Assembly: GCA_030706015.1 (NCBI GenBank)
Contig: JAUZPI010000122.1
Location: forward strand, 1-10,731
DNA from: Bacillota bacterium
Lineage (GTDB): Bacteria; Bacillota; Clostridia; Clostridiales; Clostridiaceae
Length of the DNA: 10,731 nucleotides
Reading direction: 5' to 3'
This document shows positions 5,623-10,731 of this stretch, one piece after another (the stretch's first letter is position 1; every line of letters begins with the position of its first letter). The translations under genes and the position numbers were made by a program. The notes below the pieces were generated by a model. The model made no database searches. It was not told the origin of the DNA and saw nothing but the letters and a program-made list of their open reading frames with translations.

Positions 5623-7401
5623 TTAAAAAATTTCTTCATTTGTTTGAGCTTGAATATATTTACGTAACTTTTCATTCCATTCCTGAATTAGATAATCATA
5701 CATTTCTTGTTTCTTCTCAGTTGTTTCATCAATAGTTCTAATTAACGATGCAATAAATAATTCAAATGCTACCTTAGCTTCATGATTATTTTGAAAATTC
5801 GTTAAAAAATTCTTATAAAATACATGGTCAGTATTTATAGTACAAATACATACACCCATTCCAAATTCATAATCAAAAAATGGCCCTCTACCTCCATTTT
5901 TGTATCTTATACTTACTTTATTCAATAAGTATGCATCTATAATATCTTCAGTTGGTTCTTCAACGCCTTGTTCAACAAGAACTTCTTTTACATATTCACG
6001 AATTTCTTCTAAGGGTTTCTGCTCTCTGATTTCCTCACTAGCACCTTTTACCTCTGTATCTTGTTCAGCTCTATTAATTATTTCCTCAGTAGGACTAATT
6101 ACATCCTTTTCAGTTCTCGTGCCATGCCTGATCTCCTCATTTCTTCTGTTCATAGCTTTAATGGTTTCTTTTATATAATTGCGAAGCTGCAACCAAATTG
6201 GTTTTATTTCATCATCTTCATATTCTTCATCACTTAATTTTATCAATTCAACATGTTGCTTATTATTCGAAACCCCAAACGCCTCATCTAATTCTGGTGT
6301 AAAACTTATTTCACACCCCCACCATCTATGTTCAGGTTCATTACGGTTACTATAGAAATCAAAGGAACCGAAATCAATTTCCCTTCCTGAACGAATAACA
6401 GAAATCCCCTCAAGTTTACCTACATGCTTACCCATTGCAGTGCCACCTGGATTCTTCGCTATAGCTGTCGCATCATAAAACTCTCTCTTGACAACAGAGA
6501 ATTTTAATCTTACTGTTGAATCTTTTTGTTGTTGTGTTTTTCTATCAATGAATTTTACTGGGACGTTCATAATACCATTGGGATATAAATCATATGTAAA
6601 TGGTTCAAATAGGCTTTCCGTATAATCCGCATTGTTCCTAGGATCAATACTACCTGGACAATTTAAGTTACCTAAAACAAGATTAGGTTTCATAAGAAAT
6701 AACGGATCATTGGGCATAATAGATCTATTATAATTTTCATTTTCACTATTAATTAAAAAAATATTATGCGCTCCATCTTGTATTAAGTACCTAAACTTCT
6801 GACCAAGATAAAATTCTAATCTATCGAACAACGGCTTAACTGTTTTAGGACTTACATTATCGCAATCTTTCCAGATGACTAACGTTCCTTGCTCAGAAAA
6901 ATCAAAATTTTTATCAAGCATACTACATCTAATAAATTGTTTATATTTTTCAGGCAACCCTACTGCAACAGGGTCATCAATATATTTTTGTTCTCCATTC
7001 TTAATCTTTTCAATATCAAGATAAGACATAAAACAATTTTCAATCCCATTTTGCCAGGAATATACTTCTACTAACGGACATACATGTAATGATGCCTGTG
7101 GTAGTCCAACACCAAATCTACCCATACCCTTCCTATCTGTTCGTGTACCATATCCAATCCTTAAGCATGCTTGAACTAAATCATTATTCATACCTATTCC
7201 GTTATCCAAAAATGCTATTTCCGTAACACATCGTTTACCGGCATATGGTGGTACTTTATCTGTAACAATGATAAATACGTCCTTTGCCAATGCTTCAATT
7301 GAATTATCAATTATTTCAGAAACAGCGCTTTCAATATTTTTGTATCCCGTACTTCTTAGTGCATCACCATATTGTTCTATGTTTATAATTTCCTGTGGCA
7401 T
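5623..7401 (-). CDS. GHKL ATPase, MORC/MutL-like (Hsp90-type ATP-binding protein)
   Basis: A 592-aa cytoplasmic protein with a complete N-terminal GHKL (Bergerat) ATP site: N-box EIIDN (Glu 29, Asp 32, Asn 33), DNGIGM at 66-71 and glycine lid GMGRFGVG at 92-99. A ribosomal-S5-like domain follows, with GISVIRSGREID at about 332-343 and FGVSNNKQ at about 375-382, text typical of prokaryotic MORC-like ATPases. A charged, glutamate-rich linker predicted helical or coiled-coil (about 413-485) leads to a C-terminal domain with INTDHVFYKNF (about 522-532), likely for dimerisation. Such ATPases act as ATP-gated DNA clamps. Iyer, Abhiman and Aravind described MutL/MORC homologues in restriction-type gene neighbourhoods with SF2 helicases, which fits here. 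The start is ATG at 7401 with AGGAGGT at 7408-7414; a TTG eight codons upstream (7425) would lie inside the helicase gene. Confidence 0.92.
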   Translation of the reverse strand: MPQEIINIEQYGDALRSTGYKNIESAVSEIIDNSIEALAKDVFIIVTDKVPPYAGKRCVTEIAFLDNGIGMNNDLVQACLRIGYGTRTDRKGMGRFGVGLPQASLHVCPLVEVYSWQNGIENCFMSYLDIEKIKNGEQKYIDDPVAVGLPEKYKQFIRCSMLDKNFDFSEQGTLVIWKDCDNVSPKTVKPLFDRLEFYLGQKFRYLIQDGAHNIFLINSENENYNRSIMPNDPLFLMKPNLVLGNLNCPGSIDPRNNADYTESLFEPFTYDLYPNGIMNVPVKFIDRKTQQQKDSTVRLKFSVVKREFYDATAIAKNPGGTAMGKHVGKLEGISVIRSGREIDFGSFDFYSNRNEPEHRWWGCEISFTPELDEAFGVSNNKQHVELIKLSDEEYEDDEIKPIWLQLRNYIKETIKAMNRRNEEIRHGTRTEKDVISPTEEIINRAEQDTEVKGASEEIREQKPLEEIREYVKEVLVEQGVEEPTEDIIDAYLLNKVSIRYKNGGRGPFFDYEFGMGVCICTINTDHVFYKNFLTNFQNNHEAKVAFELFIASLIRTIDETTEKKQEMYDYLIQEWNEKLRKYIQAQTNEEIF

Positions 7402-7407
7402 ATATTT

Positions 7408-7414
7408 ACCTCCT
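7408..7414 (-). promoter_or_regulatory. Ribosome binding site overlapping the helicase stop codon
   Basis: The minus strand reads AGGAGGT, a full Shine-Dalgarno sequence 6 bases from the ATG at 7401. The helicase stop codon TAG occupies 7413-7415, so the last two bases of the stop are the first two of this site. Ribosomes ending the helicase would free or reach the site directly, which points to translational coupling and a fixed ratio of helicase to GHKL ATPase. It also decides the start against the TTG at 7425. Confidence 0.85.
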
Positions 7415-9137
7415 ATACATTCCAATAACTATCAAAATAACTGAAAGCCATGGATTCATTAAATTTATTTAGGTTGTCCTCTATATCAACAAGTAAACAT
7501 TCTTCATAACCACCCATTTTGGGTCCTCTTAATCCACGCCCAAGCATTTGACTATAAAGAACCACAGATTGAGTTGGTCTTGTTATAAATACACATTGAA
7601 TATTTGTTGCATCAAATCCTGTAGTAAGTACTTCATAGTTAATGAGAATATTCATTGCATCATCTCTATCTTTAAATTTTCTAATTACTTCAGCCCTAGT
7701 TCTTGTATCCATATCTCCAAATACGCAGGCATTATTTATTCCCTCTAGTGATAACGCAGTAGATAGTAATCTTCCGTGTTCAACCGAGCAAGCAAAAACT
7801 ATAGTTGATAGCTTTTTAGCATTTAATTCAACTAACTTATTTAGAATAGTAAGGTTTCGACTTTTATTCCTTCCGATAACCTCCAAAAATTCTTTCGAAA
7901 AATCAGTATATCCATTGGCATTTGCCTTAACTCTCAATTTCTTCAATTCATTTTCAGTTAGATCAGTATTATAAATAAGCTTTTCTCGCTTTATCTTAGA
8001 TAATATTTCTCTTTCCTGAAAATATTTGATTATATCCTTTTCTGGTAGTGTGTTTTGCGCCTTGAATTTGGTGAAGTTTATCATATTTAAAACTTCCGTA
8101 TCTATTGTTATCGTTTTATTATCAAACATTGTTATCAAACGATTATTATCAATGATATCATCTATACTTCTTCCTGGAGTGGCAGTTAAGCCAATTAATG
8201 CTCTGTCTTTCATATTAGATTTCTTTGTCATAATTCTATCTATAACTGACTTAGTTTCAGTAGCAGCTGCTTTATGCGCTTCATCAACAATAATTAAATC
8301 ACAATCCTGCACTAGTTTATCAAATAAATGTGATCTACTTTTAGCAACTGAAATTAACTTTTGAAAACCACAAAAAATGAAACCGTTTAATGGTTCATCG
8401 GTTACCTCTAGTTCATAGTTTCCCCAAAACCTAAATAAGTTAACTTCACCTCTACCTATATGCCTCCAAACATTCGCAAATGTCTCAACTGCTTGATATA
8501 ACAGTTCATTTGTATGGGCCATCCAAATAACTAATCCCTTTTTATTAAGATTGAAGATATAATGGTGGATGATTGTATGCATTGCAGTTTTAGTTTTACC
8601 TGTTCCTGTAGGCATATGTATTAGCATCCTATTAAGTTCAACACCTGATGATAAATTGTTAATCACCCTTTGCTTAATCACAAATTGATAATCTAATAAT
8701 TCAAAGAATCTGTCTGGCCCAAGAATACTATTTAGTGCTTGTTCATCTGCTTGATAGGTTGGAAAAATGTCTTCATTAATATCTAATATATCTAGAATAT
8801 GTAGAGAAATATCATTTCTATTCCAAGTAGCACTTGCTACAGCTTCAATGATTTCATAAAGACTCGCAGTATTGTATCTGTCACCCAACAAATTACGAAA
8901 AGACAGAATATCTTGTTCAGCAAATTTTTGGACTAATAGTGATCTAAACTCCTTCTTAGATAGAATATTTGCCCCATGAACAGTAATTATCATATCAGCC
9001 AATTTATTTTTTGTGAAAAGAGGTTGATTATCCGGTGTCCATTCTATTAGCATGTCAACTAAATTCTCACCTAAAAACTTTTTTAACTGTTGAAGAGAAA
9101 ATTTCCGCATATAACCTTTTAGCTTTTGAGTATCCAA
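7413..9137 (-). CDS. Superfamily 2 DEAH-box helicase, first gene of the defence-like operon
   Basis: A 574-aa protein with all main SF2 motifs: Q-like entry DYQFVIKQR (149-157), Walker A MPTGTGKT (175-182, Lys 181), VIWMAHTNEL (203-212), DEAH box IIVDEAH (282-288), motif III-type LTATPGR (317-323), TIVFACS (445-451), VLTTGFDAT (503-511) and motif VI QMLGRGLRG (530-538, Arg 534 and 537). This resembles the translocase core of type I/III restriction subunits and of Hachiman- or Druantia-like helicases; no nuclease motif is seen. Residues 1-140 are an unrecognised helical N-domain. The start is uncertain: TTG at 9137, 10 bases after AGGAGG (9148-9153), or ATG at 9110 (residue 10) after AAAAGG. 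It heads the operon, behind a promoter at 9225-9230. It probably moves along DNA and works with the GHKL ATPase. Confidence 0.92.
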   Translation of the reverse strand: MDTQKLKGYMRKFSLQQLKKFLGENLVDMLIEWTPDNQPLFTKNKLADMIITVHGANILSKKEFRSLLVQKFAEQDILSFRNLLGDRYNTASLYEIIEAVASATWNRNDISLHILDILDINEDIFPTYQADEQALNSILGPDRFFELLDYQFVIKQRVINNLSSGVELNRMLIHMPTGTGKTKTAMHTIIHHYIFNLNKKGLVIWMAHTNELLYQAVETFANVWRHIGRGEVNLFRFWGNYELEVTDEPLNGFIFCGFQKLISVAKSRSHLFDKLVQDCDLIIVDEAHKAAATETKSVIDRIMTKKSNMKDRALIGLTATPGRSIDDIIDNNRLITMFDNKTITIDTEVLNMINFTKFKAQNTLPEKDIIKYFQEREILSKIKREKLIYNTDLTENELKKLRVKANANGYTDFSKEFLEVIGRNKSRNLTILNKLVELNAKKLSTIVFACSVEHGRLLSTALSLEGINNACVFGDMDTRTRAEVIRKFKDRDDAMNILINYEVLTTGFDATNIQCVFITRPTQSVVLYSQMLGRGLRGPKMGGYEECLLVDIEDNLNKFNESMAFSYFDSYWNV

Positions 9138-9147
9138 TATAATACAT

Positions 9148-9153
9148 CCTCCT
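9148..9153 (-). promoter_or_regulatory. Ribosome binding site of the helicase gene
   Basis: A full AGGAGG on the minus strand lies 10 bases before the TTG at 9137. No ATG in frame lies nearer; the ATG that immediately follows it is in another frame and too close. The long spacing leaves the start unsettled between 9137 (TTG) and 9110 (ATG). Confidence 0.6.
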
Positions 9154-9224
9154 GCTTTTTCTTATGTCAATTCAAATACTATAAACTAGATGCATTTTAT
9201 TCATATAGTTATACATCATGTAAT

Positions 9225-9258
9225 ATTATACCACATTGTCATCATAATTTATGGTATA
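9225..9258 (-). promoter_or_regulatory. Candidate operon promoter with a 7-base inverted repeat
   Basis: The minus strand has a perfect TATAAT (9225-9230) preceded by TGG, an extended -10 element; no good -35 box stands 17 bases upstream. Arms tatacca (9227-9233) and tggtata (9252-9258) form an inverted repeat, spaced by 18 bases, that spans the region between the -10 and -35 positions. This could be an operator. It would give a leader of roughly 80 bases before the helicase start. The rest of 9154-9371 holds no recognisable gene or RNA. Confidence 0.5.
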
Positions 9259-9371
9259 TTGGTAAACTTAATACATATTTCTCATTTCATCAACAAAATT
9301 TTATAAATTTCACATAAGAGCCGTTAAAAGCATAATGCGCTAATTATATGAATATGGTTCATAAGGTTGGC

Positions 9372-9419
9372 ATAAAATAAAAAAATTGTATAGATACCTA
9401 TACAATTTTTTTATTTTAT
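9372..9419. terminator. Symmetrical hairpin terminator after the desulfurase gene
   Basis: Two perfect 22-base arms (9372-9393 and 9398-9419) enclose a 4-base loop (atac). Each arm has a seven-base A- or T-run, so a transcript from either strand ends in a hairpin followed by a T-run. It begins 9 bases past the desulfurase stop codon and separates that gene from the operon to its left. All other genes here run on the minus strand, so the minus-strand role matters most. Confidence 0.85.
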
Positions 9420-9427
9420 TTATACAA

Positions 9428-10585
9428 TTATAATAATTCTTCTAGACGATTTACTAAGTAATTAATATCCTCAGTTTCATTAAAGTATCCTAAACTTATC
9501 CTAAGTGTTCCACCTTTATTTGTTGTTCCAAGAAAATCATGAATAAGAGGAGCACAGTGAAACCCAGTTCTAACTGCAATATTAAAGTCTTCATCTAAAA
9601 TTTGTCCTAATTCATTTGGATTATATTGATTTAAATTGCATGATACTATTCCAACATGATTACTAAGGTTTTCCGGTAAATACAATTTTACTTGATCATT
9701 CTCTTTTAGTTTATTAATTAAGATCTTTGTTAACTCAATCTCTTTTTTTCTAATATTTTTTACATCAAGCTCATTTATCCAGTCAAGCGCTGAGTATAAT
9801 CCTGCAATAGCTAAAATATTAGGACTACCAGCCTCATATTTAGCTGGATAAGTGTCAGGCATGTTCAAATTCAGTGAATCTGATCCTGTCCCACCTTTGA
9901 TTATTTCTGCAAGTTTTATTTTACTTTTATCTATAAATCCACCTATTCCAAATGGTCCATAAAGTGTCTTATGCCCAGCAAAAACAAGATAATGTATATC
10001 TAATTTTGTGATGTCAATGGGTATCAATCCTATAGATTGCGAACAATCTAGCGTAATAATAGGATTATATTTTTCAGCGGCTTCGATAATATCTTCTATC
10101 GGCAAAATAAACCCAGTAACATTACTAACATGTGACATAAAAATGAAGTCTGGAAAATCCCTTGAGAACTTTAGATTCAATTCTTCTACATCTAATGCAA
10201 ATGTTACCGGATCAAAAGGTATTATTTCAATTTTAATATTAAACTTTTCTTTTACATAATTTAACGGTCGCATTATTGCATTATGTTCAAAAGGAGTAAC
10301 GTAAACAGTTTTAAACTCATCCCAAGTTAAACCATCTATTATTTGATTCATTGCAATGGTAGCTGATGGTGTAAAAATAACTTTCTCAGCTTTATCATAA
10401 TTAACTAACCCTGCTAATTTATTTCGTGTATCGTTAATTAACTTACTCGCCTCTCTAGCTAGTTTATATGAGCTTCTGCCAGCATTAACCCCAAAATCTC
10501 TATAATACCTATCCATATATTCATATACTTTATTAGGCTTTGGAAATGTTGTTGCAGCATTGTCAAAGTATACCATTTTGTTCAT
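9428..10585 (-). CDS. Cysteine desulfurase-like class V aminotransferase
   Basis: A 385-aa PLP enzyme of the NifS/SufS type, predicted to release sulfur from L-cysteine as an enzyme persulfide and give alanine. Seen: N-terminal YFDNAATTFPKP (5-16), cofactor-stacking His 101 (EHNA), Asp 180 and Gln 183 (LDCSQSIG), Schiff-base Lys 206 (AGHKTLYGPFGIGG), active-site Cys 344 in RTGFHCAPLIH, and C-terminal LRISLGYFN (361-369). The text fits the short group II-like family known as TIGR01977 (EF2568-type) better than classical IscS. The start is ATG at 10585 with AAGGTG at 10591-10596. It has its own promoter and terminator and no scaffold or Suf gene beside it in the window. DndA/SspA of phosphorothioate systems are also desulfurases, but none of their partners is seen here. 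Confidence 0.92.
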   Translation of the reverse strand: MNKMVYFDNAATTFPKPNKVYEYMDRYYRDFGVNAGRSSYKLAREASKLINDTRNKLAGLVNYDKAEKVIFTPSATIAMNQIIDGLTWDEFKTVYVTPFEHNAIMRPLNYVKEKFNIKIEIIPFDPVTFALDVEELNLKFSRDFPDFIFMSHVSNVTGFILPIEDIIEAAEKYNPIITLDCSQSIGLIPIDITKLDIHYLVFAGHKTLYGPFGIGGFIDKSKIKLAEIIKGGTGSDSLNLNMPDTYPAKYEAGSPNILAIAGLYSALDWINELDVKNIRKKEIELTKILINKLKENDQVKLYLPENLSNHVGIVSCNLNQYNPNELGQILDEDFNIAVRTGFHCAPLIHDFLGTTNKGGTLRISLGYFNETEDINYLVNRLEELL

Positions 10586-10596
10586 GTTTACACCTT

Positions 10597-10660
10597 GTAT
10601 AATGAACTCATAGTAAATTCATTATACTTTTCCTTTCTTATCTTAAAGATAATTTACTAT
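10597..10660. promoter_or_regulatory. Cluster of three interlocking inverted repeats upstream of the desulfurase
   Basis: First, gtataatgaa (10597-10606) pairs with 10618-10627. Second, atagtaaatt (10610-10619) pairs with 10651-10660. Third, ttatctt (10638-10644) pairs with 10646-10652 around one base. All arms match perfectly (10, 10 and 7 bases). They overlap the probable -10 and -35 positions and the leader next to the ribosome binding site, as expected of repressor operators or alternative leader hairpins. The regulator is unknown. Confidence 0.5.
10621..10649 (-). promoter_or_regulatory. Candidate promoter of the desulfurase gene
   Basis: The minus strand has a perfect TATAAT at 10621-10626. 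At the standard 17-base distance the -35 position (10644-10649) reads TCTTTA, which is poor and lies in a palindrome, so activation or repression by a bound protein is plausible. The leader to the ATG at 10585 would be about 30 bases. The last 70 bases of the window (10662-10731) show nothing else recognisable. Confidence 0.5.
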
Positions 10661-10731
10661 AATAACATAAGACGCTGTGGATTAGTTTTTTCACCTATAG
10701 CTAGACTATTTTAATTGAGGATATAACCACA

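Larger units (their letters stand above)
1931..9137 (-). other. Putative defence operon: helicase, GHKL ATPase, PLD nuclease, DUF262-HNH, 138-aa protein
   Basis: Five same-strand genes have gaps of 11, 41, 120 and 48 bases, a promoter at 9225-9230 and a terminator at 1873-1917. Four encode families that are each known from anti-phage or restriction contexts. There is no methyltransferase, DUF1998, HerA, or BREX or Dnd core gene. Operon extent is inferred from spacing and signals; joint function is inferred from family knowledge. Confidence 0.7.

Noticed and set aside
1931..9137. Calling the cluster DISARM
   Set aside because: A helicase and a PLD nuclease are shared with DISARM, but no DUF1998 protein and no methyltransferase are present, and the GHKL ATPase and DUF262 protein are not part of DISARM as I know it.
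9165..9170. A perfect TTGACA on the minus strand as the helicase -35 box
   Set aside because: The matching -10 position 17 bases downstream falls at the end of the AGGAGG site and reads only ATGTAT, so transcription would begin at or inside the coding start. It could serve only a leader-poor start at 9110.
9428..10585. Naming the desulfurase DndA, SspA or IscS
   Set aside because: No Dnd, Ssp or Isc partner genes are in the window, and its motifs (RTGFHCAPLIH, SLGYFN) fit the EF2568-type family better.
1..10731. CRISPR array, tRNA, rRNA or riboswitch
   Set aside because: No regularly spaced repeats were seen and no tRNA cloverleaf, rRNA or riboswitch core was recognised by eye on either strand; a covariance-model scan was not possible.

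Overview
The window is strongly AT-rich. Its complete genes all lie on the minus strand, most behind AGGAGG-type ribosome binding sites, and some start with TTG or GTG. This fits a low-GC Gram-positive bacterium, most likely a clostridial Firmicute; that is an inference from composition and signals, not from a marker gene. All gene orders below read right to left, in the direction of transcription.

Right end (9428-10731): a complete cysteine desulfurase-like PLP enzyme (385 aa). Its promoter region is packed with inverted repeats, and a near-symmetrical hairpin terminator closes it on the left. It looks like a self-contained transcription unit.

Centre (1931-9137): a compact gene cluster that looks like an anti-phage or restriction-type defence operon without a modification enzyme. 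The order is an SF2 DEAH helicase (574 aa), a GHKL/MORC-like ATPase (592 aa), a single-HKD phospholipase-D-fold nuclease (299 aa), a DUF262 protein with a DGQQR motif and a C-terminal HNH-like motif (721 aa), and an unrecognised 138-aa protein. The helicase stop codon lies inside the ribosome binding site of the ATPase gene. Gaps are short except for a 120-base gap before the DUF262 gene, which holds a plausible internal promoter. A hairpin terminator follows the last gene. Helicase, GHKL ATPase and nuclease suggest DNA sensing or translocation coupled to cleavage, with the DUF262-HNH protein as a second nucleotide-dependent nuclease arm. There is no methyltransferase, no DUF1998 (so not DISARM), no recognisable DndCDE/SspBCD, and no BREX or CRISPR gene in the window. 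The combination matches no named system that I can identify.

Left (1038-1673): a small potassium channel with a TTVGYGD filter, probably in its own unit.

Far left (1-1020): a gene graveyard. On the minus strand it reads: LexA/S24-peptidase C-terminal fragment, UvrD-like helicase fragment, second LexA/S24 fragment, then a piece of an IS5/IS1182-type transposase with a damaged catalytic motif. Such debris beside a defence cluster is what one expects at the edge of an accessory island. A ribosome binding site at the very left edge suggests another minus-strand gene outside the window.
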